A stretch of DNA of 64,000 nucleotides from Paralithodes platypus. Lineage: Eukaryota; Arthropoda; Malacostraca; Decapoda; Lithodidae. The notes beneath the pieces were generated by a model. The model did not search any database. It was not told the DNA's origin and worked only from the letters and a program-made list of their open reading frames with translations. Shown here in pieces: positions 1 to 12,685 of this stretch. Every line of letters starts with the position of its first letter. The first letter of the stretch is position 1. The stretch lies in assembly GCA_032716605.1 (NCBI GenBank), contig CM064502.1, positions 51,453,270 to 51,517,269 on the forward strand, read 5' to 3'. Made by a program: the position numbers and the translations under genes.

Positions 1-31
1 GAGCACTAACCCCTTTAAGTGAGTCAATCGG

Positions 32-289
32 TCAACTCCTCGCCTCTCCGTCGCTGATTTGATTTGCGTTGATGCGTGGTGGTGCCGGGGGGCGTGTGGG
101 TGGGGGGGGCGGTGGGGGTGGAACTGGTTTGTGGTATGGGTGACCGGGTTCCTTGGGCCCCCGTCCGCCTGGGTGCATTAACTGGCAATAAACACCCAAG
201 GGTCGTTTAGTCTCCAGCTTCTCTAGTACCAGATATCGGTCATTCTCCTTCTTTGGACACACTTTTTGTGCCCGACTTATTGATAAAAA
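32..289 (-). other. Open frame with a non-repetitive 45-residue stretch, possible exon, unrecognised
   Basis: On the minus strand a frame of about 76 codons starts with varied sequence (CPKKENDRYLVLEKLETKRP), then runs into proline-rich low complexity caused by the G tract. The first part does not look like repeat translation and could be an exon of a host gene or a decayed transposon protein. I recognise no family. No convincing splice pair is visible and the start given is not an ATG, so coding status is open. Confidence 0.2.
80..121 (+). repeat. G-rich tract with several long G runs
   Basis: Seen directly: runs of 6, 3, 8 and 5 G separated by 1-6 bases. This spacing can support a G-quadruplex. 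It overlaps a weak minus-strand frame that reads it as polyproline. Confidence 0.6.
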
Positions 290-464
290 GGTTTCTTATA
301 ATTTGACCATGTAGACTCATACAATCGATCCCACATTCCAAACTATATCCTTCTATCTCTCTGTATACTCCGGGTCATACCCCCATTCTTATATATATAT
401 TTTTTTTATTTTTTTTTCTTTTTTTTAGGTGGGGATGGCCGAGTCAGTACATTGTCTGGGGCAG

Positions 465-695
465 TATTAACCTGAAGAACTCCGGCTTCGCCGGAGAAAA
501 TTTTATATCCAAAACAATGTATAACTTTAACCTGGTGTCAACAACATTTAAAACTATATGCTGTCTCGCGGAAAAAAATTGATACCTGGATTGGGGTAAG
601 CGTTCTTAACCCCGTAGGCTGAATGGGGCCGAATGGATACAACCGAGCGAGAGAGGTAGAGAGCGGCAATCCGAGCGAGGTGGACCCCCGGGAGA
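465..695 (-). mobile_element. Family A foldback element, decayed partial copy (A1)
   Basis: It retains the CCGGCTTCGCCGG hairpin, the 'TGATACCTGGATTGGGG' segment, the 'GTAGGCTGAATGGGGCC' segment and an end like GGTGGACCCCC. The opposite arm is missing. Coordinates are approximate. Divergence from other copies is high, with many small indels. Confidence 0.65.
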
Positions 696-699
696 GCGA

Positions 700-1214
700 A
701 GGGACCGAGTAGCGGGATGTCTATTATATGTTTACTTTGATTTGAGGACATAAGTTATCTAAACGGGGCATCTCTCCAGTGGTCGCGGTCAGATTGCCTC
801 GGACCGGACCCAGGGGCGCCCTAATTGGTGGGAGCGCATGTTCAGAGGAGTTGGTCGTTGATTAATGCGAAAGCGCCCCGCCGCGGCCTTCACAATCTAC
901 CACTACCTCCCCTGCCGTTGTTTTTATTTTCTCATTCTTTACTGCCGTCGTCGACTTACAGTATAGATTCTCTTTAGTGTCTGGTTGGTTATATTTGTCT
1001 GTGTCATCCTTTTATCCTTCCAAGCTATACTGTACAGCTTCCATGTCGTCTCTTGTTTTTGTATTTTGTATTGGTACGCCTATGGGCTTAAACAATAATC
1101 GATCACTTCAACGTTATTGGTTTTTTAGTATCGGCATATTGGCTTCATAATTTCTACTTCCATTGTTTTTTGTTGTCATCTTACTCTACCTGGTGTTTCG
1201 AGGCAGGCTGGCCA
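700..1214. other. No recognisable feature
   Basis: Unique-looking T-rich sequence. I see no repeat family, pol III boxes or sustained coding frame here. Confidence 0.5.
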
Positions 1215-1616
1215 TTAAGGGGGAAGTGTTTGTTCTTTTGGTCTATATATTGTATATTTATTTATTATCGAGTTTCTTCGCTAGACCACCATCAAGCTTA
1301 AAACACAAAACCCTAGACAGCCCCTTTCAAGATTAAATGTGTAGATTGTTTCGGTAGAAAAAATGTCCCCGGCCGAAGGCCGCTCCCTTCTAACCTTGCG
1401 AGGGCGCAGGACTCGCTAGTAACAGACGCTCGTCGGGAAATCATTCGACACCTAAATGGCACGAAAAGTCTTGATATTTACAACGAAATGAGGCTGAAAA
1501 GGTTTCAAATCATCAAAACTAACGAAAACAACACGTCTTAAAACCTCCAAAAACTAATTTATGCTAAACATAAGGGAGAAAGGGGTTCCAGAAAAAGCGA
1601 AGTACTACCCCCTTAA
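1215..1616 (+). mobile_element. Family B element (B1), TTAA at both ends
   Basis: It starts TTAAGGGGGAAGTG and ends ACTACCCCCTTAA. Internally it has the 'AGACCACCATCAAGCTTAAA' segment, the GGCCGAAGGCC hairpin and the 'CACCTAAATGGCACGAAA' segment shared by all B copies. The core hairpin is degraded here. There is no coding capacity, so it is a non-autonomous element of the GGGGG-TAGT end type. Confidence 0.85.
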
Positions 1617-1701
1617 AGATTACGCTACATTATGATCATTGGTCCTCCCGCTGCTGAGACCGACAACGAAGATAGTAGGATATAGTAATTGCGTCGTATT
1701 C

Positions 1702-2461
1702 TTAACCCTTTGAGTACCAGCGACTGTGTGTTATATTTTATGTTAGCATTATTAGCCGATATTATGCAGTTGGAAAATGGATCTGTCGTCGAGTTGTTGT
1801 TCCCCAAGTAGTCTGGCCGAACAGCCCCAAGGTCCCAAGCAAGGCCAAGGCCATAAACGAGATGCCCCCACAACAAACCCTCCCTGCCCACCACTAATAA
1901 AACCTGGGTGTGACCGAAAGCCACTCCAAGGCGGGGAGCTGAGGAGGTGTGCAGAAACGCCCGGGAAACCAAAGCCCCAACCCCAAGGCCCTGTGCCCCT
2001 CGGCATTCTGTGAAGGGAAGTGAGGGGCAAAGGAAAAATGTGACGCTTTGGCTCACAATTGCTGCCAACCTCTAGGTTGGCAGTAGGGAGGTCAATCCCG
2101 GAAGAGACGCCGTCACTGAGTCTGAGATCTGAGAAAAATATATAAGTAAACGGAAAAGTTCAGGGTAAGCTATGGGTATGGAAGAGAATCGCTTCAGCTT
2201 CTCACTCTGATCGACCAGCCCATCACCACATGACTAGCAACCCCAATCCTCTCAAGCATCAGCTAGGAAAGGCCCTAGAAAGCCGCCTTTAGCGGTGAGG
2301 AATAGCTTTCCCCTATTTCAAAACTCCTTTCAGGGTGGGCAGAGATATAGTTTGAAGGCCTTTATTATTGCTCAGAGATCCTTCCCTAATATGAATAATA
2401 TCGTTCTAATATGTTGCCACAATAGAACGAAAAGGATCGTCACTGGTACTGTATGGGTTAA
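1702..2461 (+). mobile_element. Family C element (C1) split by about 530 bp of other sequence
   Basis: The left arm (TTAACCCTTTGAGTACCAGC, 1702 to about 1797) and the right arm (about 2335-2461, ending CACTGGTACTGTATGGGTTAA) fit the two halves of a normal 210-bp family C hairpin. The intervening 530 bp is absent from other copies. Both outer ends are TTAA, as expected for one element that later received an insertion. Confidence 0.75.
1798..2334. other. Unidentified insertion inside C1
   Basis: GC-richer sequence between the two arms of C1. It has frames of 78-92 codons on both strands that I do not recognise. Clear terminal inverted repeats and a target duplication were not evident by eye. 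Confidence 0.45.
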
Positions 2462-2616
2462 CCCACCCAATACCGGAGGACGTCCTTTTCAACTTGATTC
2501 TGCCTACTGTTAGGCAATTTACTGTGAGCGTACTGTAGCCTCACCCTTACACGCTGTGCCAGTACACCGATGCTAGGAAACACAAATAAACACACACACA
2601 CACACTCACTCTCTCT

Positions 2617-3850
2617 CAATGTTTAGCTAGTCAACAGAGGAACTAAGGGACAATAAACAGTCTCACTCTCACTCTCTCCCTCTCAGTTCGCTAGCAGCAG
2701 ATGAAACTAGGGAGCAATAACAGTCTCACTCTCCCACGCTCTCACTCTCACTTTTTTTGTTTCGCTAGCAACAGATGAAACTAGAGGACACAGAAACAGG
2801 CCCCTCTCACTCTCTCCCTCGCAATGTTTCGCTAGCAACACGTATGAACTCGAGACAAGAAAACAGTTGCTCACTCTCTCACTTCTATCCCTCTCTGTTC
2901 GCTAGCAACAGAGGAACTAGGGACAATAAACACAGTCTCATCTCTCACTCTCTCCCTCTCAATGTTTCGCTAGCAACAGATGAACCTAGGGACAATAAAC
3001 AGTCTCACTCTCACTCTCTCCCTCTCAATGTTTCGCTAGAAACAGATGAATCGGGACATAACACCAGTCTCCACCTCACTCTCTCCCTCTCAGTTTCGCT
3101 AGCAACAGATGAACTAGGGACAAATAAACAGTCTCACTCTCCACTCTCTCCCTCTCAATGTTTCGCTAGCAACAGATGACTAGGGACAAATAAACAGTCT
3201 CCACTCTCACTCTCTCCCTCTCAATGTTTCGCTAGGCAACCGGATGAACTAGAGACAAGAAAACAGTCCACTCTCCCTTCTCAAGGTTCGCTAAGCAACA
3301 GCGATGAACTAGGACAATAAACAGCTCACTATCACTCTCTCCCTCTCAATGTTTCGCTATAGCAACAGAGGGACTAGGGACAATAAACAGTCTCACTCTC
3401 ACTTCTCCCTCTCAAGTTCGCTAGCAAACAGTGAACTTAGGGACACATTAAACAGTCTCACTTCTCACTCTCTCCCTCTCAATAGTTTCGCTAGCAACCA
3501 GATGAACTAGGGACAATAAACATGTCTCCACTCTCACATCTCTCCCTCTCAATGTTTCGCTAGCAAACAGATGAACTAGGGACAATAAACAGTCTCACTC
3601 TCACTCTCTCCCCTCTCAATGTTTCGCTAGCAACAGATTACAACTAGGGACAATAAACAGTTCTCACTCTCACTCCTATCCCTCTCAATGTTTTCGCTAG
3701 CAACAGATGACACTAGGGACAATAAAACAGTCTCACTCTCACTCTCTCCCTCTCAATGGTGCGACTAGCAACAGTTAAACTAGGGACATAAAACAGTCGT
3801 CACTCTCACTCTCTCCTCTCAAGTTTCGCTAGCAACAGATGAACCAACTT
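2617..3850 (+). repeat. 65-bp tandem array, about 19 units
   Basis: Each unit contains GTTTCGCTAGCAACAGATGA, then ACTAGGGACAATAAACAGTC, then a CTCTCACTCTCTCCCTCTC stretch. Unit lengths vary by 1-5 bases because single-base insertions and deletions are frequent throughout. Frames inside it are not credible genes. Confidence 0.9.
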
Positions 3851-4103
3851 AAGGGACACACCCAAACAAATAACCAGTCTCTCTCTCACTTTCTTCACTG
3901 GCTCTTTTTCACTCCATTTCTCCGTGTCTTCCCTGGCTCAGGTTCTTTGCCCATGTCCCTGTTTACTGAGGTTAGTCATCTGTTCACACTGTGAGTGGTT
4001 GCTTCCTGTTTCTTATTTTGATGCTTGCTTGGTGACATCGGTATTCACTCTTTCTTGTGGTTTGTTTTCGTGAACCCTGTTATGAGAATACCTCGGATAT
4101 GCT

Positions 4104-4268
4104 CTATCTCTCTCTCTCTATCTATCTATCTATGTATCTATCTATCTATCTATGTAATATATCACACTCTCACACAGAGGAGAGCGCAGATGAGAGAGAG
4201 TTGAGGAGGGAGAGAGAGGGAGGAGAGATCTGGAGAGAGAGAGAGTGCTGAGAGGAGAGCGAGAGTGG

Positions 4269-4306
<38 letters not shown>
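4104..4306 (+). repeat. (TATC)n then (GA)n microsatellite
   Basis: A TATC/TATG tract at 4104-4153, then a purine-rich GAGA tract at about 4190-4306. Confidence 0.85.
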
Positions 4307-4307
<1 letters not shown>

Positions 4308-4532
4308 ACTATATAATATCCAGCTCCTGCACACCGCCTAATTACAGACTCCCTCTACCTGTCATTTCCACGAGCGCCCCAGCGGAACCAGGTAATCCAA
4401 GCGCGATTTATGAATATGGAACAAATCATCACTATTACCAGGAGGAAAAATTGTGATTGAGGTGCACGCGGAGCTACGGTGTTTGCTAAGATGGGTAACG
4501 CGGTGATTGAAGAAAACAAGGCATGGAAACAG

Positions 4533-4908
4533 TTAAGGAGGGTCATTTGCTTGTTTTATCTTTCTCTCCTTTGCTCTCTTTCTGTGGCTTGTATCCATTC
4601 GGCCCTGTTTTAAGACGTTTATCCCCATCCAGGTGTCGATTTCTTCCTGGCGAGCGATAGCGAGCCAGCATTGTATGGAGAAATCCGGCTTCCCAGGAGA
4701 CATTTTTCTATCGAAAAATTTACAAATTTAGCTTGCTGTCAAAGCAAATATATATACTGTATATGCTGGCTTGCTACCGCTCACCAGGAAAATATTGACA
4801 CCTGGATTGGGGTAAACGTCTTAAAACAGTAGGCTGAATGGGGCCGATTGGATACAAGCCAAAGAGAGAGGGAGAGATAGAGAAACAAAAACAAGGTGGG
4901 CCCGGTAA
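4533..4908 (+). mobile_element. Family A foldback element (A2)
   Basis: It begins TTAAGGAGGGTCATTTGC. The left arm contains CTTGTATCCATTCGG, TTTTAAGACGTTTATCCCC and GGCGAGCGATAGCGAGCC. The right arm carries the inverse of each, separated by a short AT-rich middle. The right end is degraded (GGTGGGCCCGGTAA). The arms pair over more than 130 bp. Confidence 0.85.
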
Positions 4909-5212
4909 AGTGAATAACTTAGCAGCTAATTTTTTGATACTTAATGGGAATTTATGAAACGACTATGTCTCTGCATCATAATAAGACCAAGTTTATATAA
5001 TTAGCACCATAATAATATGAACAAGTTTATATAATTAGCACCATATTTAATTACAAAATCTTCAAAGTAATTGATAAATCTTAGTGGGAACTTTGCAATT
5101 TACCGTCAGTTGTAAAGAAACCGAGTATAGTCGTCCTTAAAGGTAACATTATCGACCGTTCCTCATTATTCCGCCCGAACAAGGATTTGGTATTAGAAGT
5201 AGCATTAAGTAG

Positions 5213-5406
<194 letters not shown>

Positions 5407-5579
5407 GCATAAATACCAGTGATTAATATAGTTCAAGTACTCAGTAGGAAATTGAAACAAGGAAATGCAGGCATTCGTCTGTATTCCAAGACATCTTCTT
5501 GCAGTATACACTATGTCTTGGATTGGATACAGGCGAAAGCTTGCAATTCTGTGTTTCATTCTTCTTCCTATCGAGTAGA

Positions 5580-5581
<2 letters not shown>

Positions 5582-5618
<37 letters not shown>
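5582..5618 (+). repeat. (TA)n microsatellite
   Basis: An uninterrupted TA alternation of about 37 bases. Confidence 0.85.
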
Positions 5619-5619
<1 letters not shown>

Positions 5620-5624
<5 letters not shown>

Positions 5625-8600
5625 CATTCTCCCATAATCTGTATACGGAGCTCTTTCAATGAGGCCACATAATTATTAACTGTGCATTTTCTATTGACAG
5701 GACAGTGATCCCAGTGCTTGGGGCGGCGCTGTAGGCAGCTCTCTACTACTGCTGGACGATATGTACGATTGTCTTCAGCAGCAGTAGCAGGCATAGACAG
5801 CAGCAACAACAGCAGCAGCAGCAGAGAGGGGAGTGCGGACAGCAGTGGGGATCCATCACTGTGAACTGTCTCGTTTGTGAGTCAAATGAGATGAGTTGGT
5901 CAGCTGTGGGGAATCCTAAGAAGCACCGCCGGCCCCTGGATAAGGGGTGGGGATAGGGGTTGGCGCCCTTCCCATCTTGGCATCATTGGGATCCGCAAAA
6001 CCCAGTATTGCAGCAGCCACACACCCGTCCCACAACCACTGTCTCCAATGTCTCGCCCACACAGACACGACTAACGCCCATCATCACTACACACTGACCG
6101 TAACTCCACCTGCCAAAGCTGAGGTCATCCTTATGGGTCAGAACTAACCGGTATGGATCAGAGTGTGGTACTTCCCTGGCAACTTGGCATAGTGAAGGAC
6201 AAAGCCACTGTTTAGGGAAGTTTGGAATGCCAACAGTGTTGTTATCTAGGTCGTGAATAATCGTCAACTACCCCTTTGCTGTTTTCGCCACATTATATGC
6301 TGCATCTGACACTAGTGGATCACTCCCTGGCAAGCTTTTGGCAACTACGGCAATGTTGCTTGTTAGACACAGTTCTGGCAAACTTGCAGAAACTCATGAT
6401 AATTATGGTTCATTTTGTAAATTAATAGAGTCTAGGTTATGTTTAACTTTAAGCTACCGACGAAGAGAAATATTTACTGAATATTGTTATCTGTGATATA
6501 TACGTTGAAGTAGCTCAGAGACGCAGCTACACTCATGCTAGGAAACTTGTTGAAAACATTGGAAAAATGCCCTGCGTCATATTACCTTTGCTTAACTAAC
6601 ATTGGTTTGAAGGAATGTTTGAGGGCCAGATCGAATAATATTTTCTCACGCATGTTTGCTAAGATCTGTGAAGTGATACTGTGAATATAACAAGTAGAAA
6701 TGAGCGTGCTTCTATATTTCCTCCTCCCAACAGCACTAATTGTCCAATCTTGTACTTGGTAAAATATACAAATATTGAAAATGTAAGATGAAATCAAGGA
6801 GCCAAAACTTAATGAAACTTGTAAGAGTCGGTCGCTCTCTTTGGACGAAGGGCATATTTCTGAACCAATCACAATGCTTCGCTGAGCACGTTTTTGTGAA
6901 TATGGAAAATGTGTTTCAGATGATCATGTCTGGAAAAGCTGTTTCTTCTGGTTTACCATTATTGCGGCATCCTCCACGTGATCTTATACTGTGTACATTC
7001 ATTAATCATATATTTTAAGTTTGAAAGTCTATAAGGAATCGTAGTGTGTAATAATTAACCAAACCCGGACAGCTTCCGAGCACCAGTGACTCAGATACCT
7101 GATATAACTCTGAGAGCAATGATATTTTTTATATGCAGTACTTATTCCTCCATGATCAGCAGCAGTCTCATGCCTGTCACAGCACAACTTAATTTAATAG
7201 TACTTTATTATTTCATTCACGACAAGGAAACTTCATACTGTACAATATAACTGATAATTAATTAATATCATTGCTATGTAAATAGGCAAATGGATAGTAT
7301 GTGAAAAATACATTACTTTGCATCAGTTATGTATTTTCCAAACTCACCAACATACTGGTAACGTTAGGATAATGACGGTATGTGCCCGAGTGAATGATTG
7401 AATAACTGTTGGTACGGTCAAACCGTAAGTGACAGACTCAAAATTAGTGAATCATCGTTGGAAAATGTTTTCCGTAAGAGAGTCCAACCTGGCAGCCACA
7501 CACGTGAGTTATATTTTTATGCCAATTTAGAATCGGGTGTGTTGGGAAGCTTGCCACGTTTAACACTTGGACGTTTGGGACTCGTGTAGGAAAAATAAAG
7601 GGGTCCTTCCCGTGGCTTCTAATACAGAATGGTGGTTCCTTCTTGTATCTCCATGTACAGTTTAAGGATCATTCCTTTGGTCCTTTCAGCAGGATAAGAT
7701 GGCCTGCTCTGTGGTTCTTTATCGGAAAAGAGGATACCCTTTCTGTTGATACTTGTGATCGTACGAAGGTTCCACCCTATGGCCCCTTTCATATGATGTA
7801 AGGCCCCGTCTCTTGTGGTCCAACCTTACATCGAAAAGGAGACCCTAACTGTGGCCCCCTACACGACACTGCCACGGAACTGTCCTGAGAAGCCAGATGA
7901 ACCACTGTTTATCATGTGTATTAACTCCTTATGTGCCAAACCCTCTCCTCTTCGGGCCTCGTTCGATTAGTGAACACTTTTGTTGTGATTATATATTCGG
8001 TGATTGGCAGCTACGAGTCCAATCCCCTCCTACCCTTCATCCCCAGCACCTCCCAAGAATCCACAACTCTGTAGTGATTCATGTGGCGTGATATTTTACT
8101 ATTCCAAGTGTATTCAAATCCATCAGTTTAATCAACTCGATTTAGCCAAAGCTCTAAGACATAGTTGATATGCAATTGTCTTGTAAAGCTTGATATAAAA
8201 ACATATTCATATAATAGTTTTTCTTGCGTTGTCTTATAATCAATGATAAAACAATATTGCACTTTATGGTGAGTTGAAAATTTCGAATGGATTGATTTGG
8301 TGGAATTGCTTACAATTGTCTGATAAAAGAATTGAGCCATAAGTGTCTCGTAAGTTAAACTTGCGGATGCAATGTTATATACCTACTTAATATTGTTACG
8401 TTAATTATTACATATGTTATTATCTGACAGCTGAATTACCTCTGATACTTTTAAAATAATACCTAGCTTAGTTATCTTCGAACAGCTAAACCTATATTTA
8501 TGTTTCCATTGCAATTAGGATTGCACAGAGATTCACTGGCCGATACGTACATTGGTACCTAAATGTCTCCCAGAGATCCTCAGACCTCTCCCCCCTTTCT

Positions 8601-9100
8601 TACCCATATTGTATCAAGGCAAGCTATCTTATAACCCAACCCACTCTCCCAAATTCTAAACTATTGATTTCCCACCCTAAATTACTACTAATGGTGTAAT
8701 GATAGATTAGTTAGTATTATTTTCCAACAGTCAGATTATTTTCTGCAACGAGGCAACTGTATATAACTCTGACCAAAATTAGTGTAGATATAATATACTA
8801 GACATAACGGTGTCACCAGCAGGCTCACGACCAGTCCACTTTTTTCGAATTCTAAGGATTTGTAACTAACCCACGTAATTGTATGCAAAATTAGTTATCG
8901 TAGAGCAAAATTATTCCTGTTTTATACAAAAACTCAAAATAAAGTTGATATAGTTTGTACAAGGAATACAAATGTGTAAAATGATTAGAATTCGAAAAAT
9001 CTGCAACATCTACTACAAAGACTAGAGGCTACTTTCTTTTTTTCATCTTTACAAATAATGACTCTCCCGTCTATTGTTCTTCCTTATCCCTCTTGCTGTC
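5620..9100. other. Long stretch without a recognisable gene
   Basis: Apart from a short CAG-rich tract near 5768-5825, I see no repeat family of this window and no pol III promoter. All frames are under 100 codons and unrecognised. Composition is AT-rich and unique-looking. Confidence 0.5.
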
Positions 9101-9116
9101 ACTGACCCATTCTCCA

Positions 9117-9120
<4 letters not shown>

Positions 9121-9186
<66 letters not shown>
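9121..9186 (+). repeat. (TC)n microsatellite
   Basis: About 33 uninterrupted TC units, followed by a looser pyrimidine-rich stretch to 9320. Confidence 0.9.
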
Positions 9187-9192
<6 letters not shown>

Positions 9193-9949
9193 GGCTCAAA
9201 GTTGCACAATAAGAATATCGGTGACACGAAGGCTAACTCTCTTTTCTCTGTTATCCCTTCCTTTCGCTTCCCCTTCCTCCTTCTCCCCCTTCTTCCTTCT
9301 GCCTTCTTTCCTCTCCCTCCTCCTCGACCGTTCGGGTAGCAGATGACCCGAGTGTGACCCCCTCAAGTGTGACCTCAGGATTGGCTGTCGTAGGCTGCTC
9401 TCGTGTCCACTGTTGCATCACGGCGGATTTACACGGACGCATTTTCCCTCAACTATTTTTTTCGGCAACTCTGATCTGGCAACTTCCAAATATAACTTTT
9501 GTAATAATTCTATCGCCTAAAATAATATACTTTCAATATATTCGCCGATACTAGTTTAATATGATTCCCGATATGTTGCCAAAATATAGTTGCCGATCAA
9601 ACGTTGTCAGAATAGGCGTTGGTGTGTATCTGCCTGAACTCTGTCAAGGGCGTGACCCCACTTGACCTGTAGTATAGTTAGACGTGAAAGTTATGTACAT
9701 ATTTAACGAGCATTCATACTGAGAAAAGGCAAATAATAAACACGTTTTATATGAGGTGATGTTTTGTCTGACCTTTGTATAATGTACAATATGTAATATA
9801 TAATTTTGTTCAATAGTGAATATACTTATTATCACTTATTAATAAATCACAATTGGGCCATTTAGCTTATGTAACAGATTCAGTTTTTTCTCCCAAATAT
9901 GTTAACTGGAAATTGAAGTAATTGAAAGCTTTTTAAGAAGGATAATTTA

Positions 9950-11025
9950 AAGATGGCCTGCTATCATTATGAGGTTCAGAAGATGGCCTGCGATCATTAT
10001 GAGGTTCAAAAGATGGCCTGCTATCATTATGAGGTTCAAAAGATGGCCTGCTATTATTATGAGGTTCAAAAGATGGTCTGCTATCATTATGAGGTTCAAA
10101 AGATGGAGTGCTATCATTATGAGGTTCAAAAGATGGCCTGCTATCATTATGAGGTTCAAAAGATGGAGTGCTATCATTATGAGGTTCACAAGATGGCCTG
10201 CTATCATTATGAGGTTCAAAAGATGGCCTGCTATCATTGTGAGGTTCAAAAGATGGCCTGCTATCATTATGAGGTTCTAAAGATGGCCTGCTATCATTAC
10301 GAGGTTCAAAAGATGGCCTGCTATCATTATGAGGTTCAAAAGATGGAGTGCTATCATTATGAGGTTCAAAAGATGGCCTGCTATCATTATGAGGTTCAAA
10401 AGATGGAGTGCTATCATTATTAGGTTCAAAAGATGGCCTGCTATCATTATGAGGTTCAACAGATGGAGTGCTATCATTATGAGGTTCAAAAGATGGCCTG
10501 CTATCATTATGAGGTTCAAAAGATGGCCTGCTATCATTGTGAGGTTCAAAAGATGGCCTGCTATCATTATGAGGTTCAAAAGATGGCCTGCTATCATTAT
10601 GAGGTTCAAAAGATGGCCTGCTATCATTATGAGGTTCAAAAGATGGAGTGCTATCATTATGAGGTTCAAAAGATGGCCTGCTATTATTATGAGGTTCAAA
10701 AGATGGCCTGCTATCATTGAGGTTCAAAAGATGGCCTGCTATCATTATGAGGTTCAAAAGATGGCCTGCTATCATTGAGGTTCAAAAGATGGCCTGCTAT
10801 TATTATGAGGTTCAAAAGATGGCCTGCTATCATTGAGGTTCAAAAGATGGCCTGCTATCATTATTAGGTTCAAAAGATGGCCTGCTATCATTATGAGGTT
10901 CAAAAGATGGTCTGCTATCATTATGAGGTTCAAAAGATGGCCTGCTATCATTATGAGGTTCAAAAGATGGCCTGCTATCATTATGAGGTTCAAAAGATGG
11001 CCTGCTATCATTATGAGGTTCAATC
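9950..11025 (+). repeat. 30-bp tandem array, about 36 units
   Basis: The unit contains GATGGCCTGCTATCATTA followed by TGAGGTTCAAAA. Units are nearly identical, with a minor type reading GATGGAGTGC and a few 28-bp units missing two bases. The period is divisible by 3 and the unit has no stop in several frames, which creates long artificial frames on both strands (up to 280 codons). Confidence 0.95.
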
Positions 11026-11119
11026 GAGATCAGAAGTGCTGCTAACATAATGTGAGGCAATTATTTTACAAAATTATAGTGCTATGATAGACTAATTGAG
11101 CCATAATGATTCGGTTACA

Positions 11120-11334
11120 TTAACCCTTTGAGTACCAACGACGTGAGTTATAGTTTATTCTAACTATGTTTAGACGATATTATGCAGCTTAAGAAGGATC
11201 TGTGGTCGTTAAAAGGGTTTGTTGAGAGAGCTTGAAACCTTATCATTGCTAGAGGTCCTTCTTAAACTGAATAAAATCGTCTAATTATTGCCAGAATATA
11301 ATTTATAGGATGTCACCGGTATTGAACGGGTTAA
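11120..11334 (+). mobile_element. Family C element (C2), full length, 215 bp
   Basis: It starts TTAACCCTTTGAGTACCAAC and ends GGTATTGAACGGGTTAA. The arms are inverted copies over about 90 bp (GACGATATTATGCAGCTTAA on the left, AAACTGAATAAAATCGTC on the right). TTAA flanks plus CCCTTT ends match known piggyBac-type termini. There is no coding capacity. Confidence 0.85.
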
Positions 11335-11548
11335 TCAAACTTCTTCTTTTATATTAAGGGGGTGCTAAAGTACATCATGACCACGACTGTACATCAGGGA
11401 ATATTATTCGTGAAAGACTATGCACATAAGATTATTCATAGACACCAATTTAAGTATTCATGTAAAGTTAAAATGTCAAAATACAGAAAAGACCTGATGA
11501 TATTCATCATACCCTACAACATAAAATCTAATACTCTTAGTCAATCTG

Positions 11549-11549
<1 letters not shown>

Positions 11550-11600
<51 letters not shown>
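11550..11600 (+). repeat. (GA)n microsatellite
   Basis: About 25 GA units. Confidence 0.9.
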
Positions 11601-11601
<1 letters not shown>

Positions 11602-11819
11602 GGTACCAAACAATGATAGAGCAACAGGAACGCTATAAACACAACAAAGTTAAATACAAACTGTCTATCGGTATGCTGCCAGAGTATAAGGTAAGGTGTG
11701 CTGGTCCCGGAGATTATTCCTTTCCCCGGAGGCCTTCTAGGTAAACTATAAAACTGGCGTCACAGGAACACACTAGCGGCGAATCTATCGGAAGCACAGT
11801 ATCGAAGTCAAGTGTGTAC

Positions 11820-12515
11820 TGTCCAGGATAGCTATAGAGCAGTTTAAGGTATGGTAGCTATAGGTTATGGTAGCAGGTACTCTAGCGTAGCTATAGAACA
11901 GTTAGTGGTGGAGTAGCTATATGTTATGGTAGCAGGTACTCAAGGGTAGCTATAGAAAAGTTAGTGGTGGAGTAGCAATAGGTTATGGTAGCAGGTACTC
12001 TAGGGTAGCTATAGAACAGTTAGTGGTGGAGTAGCTATATGTTATGGTAGCAGGTACTCTAGGGTAGCTATAGAACAGTTAGTGGTGGAGTAGCTATAGG
12101 TTATGGTAGCAGGTACTCTAGGGTAGCTATAGAACAGTTAGTGGTGGAGTAGCTATATGTTATGGTAGCAGGTACTCTAGGGTAGCTATAGAACAGTTAG
12201 TGGTGGAGTAGCTATATGTTATGGTAGCAGGTACTCTAGGGTAGCTATAGAACAGTTAGTGGTGGAGTAGCTATATGTTATGGTAGCAGGTACTCAAGGG
12301 TAGCTATAGAAAAGTTAGTGGTGGAGTAGCAATAGGTTATGGTAGCAGGTACTCTAGGGTAGCTATAGAACAGTTAGTGGTGGAGTAGCTATATGTTATG
12401 GTAGCAGGTACTCTAGGGTAGCTATAGAACAGTTAGTGGTGGAGTAGCTATAGGTTATGGTAGCAGGTACTCTAGGGTAGCTATAGAACAGTTAGTGGTG
12501 GAGTAGCTATAGGTT
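11820..12515 (+). repeat. 59-bp tandem array, about 12 units
   Basis: Unit: GTAGCTATAGAACAGTTAGT, then GGTGGAGTAGCTATATG, then TTATGGTAGCAGGTACTCTAG. A variant unit (TACTCAAGGG, AGAAAAGTTAG, GTAGCAATAGG) recurs exactly six units later, at 11941 and 12295. Confidence 0.95.
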
Positions 12516-12685
12516 ATATTATTGTTAATATTACTAATATTTATCAAGTTATGTTAAATTCTTGCCTGGTCTCTAATTATCTTTTTATTCAATATATATT
12601 AATCATTTGGATCCGAGTGACAATCACCATGCCACATATTATCATCTAGCATCAACTGTGGTATAACAAAAATTCCCATAACATA

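Noticed and set aside
9950..11025. Possible CRISPR-like array
   Set aside because: Repeats are head to tail without unique spacers, and the context is animal DNA with no cas genes.
9933..11060. Long frames on both strands (up to 280 codons)
   Set aside because: They come from the 30-bp array, whose length is a multiple of three, and several frames on both strands are open simultaneously.
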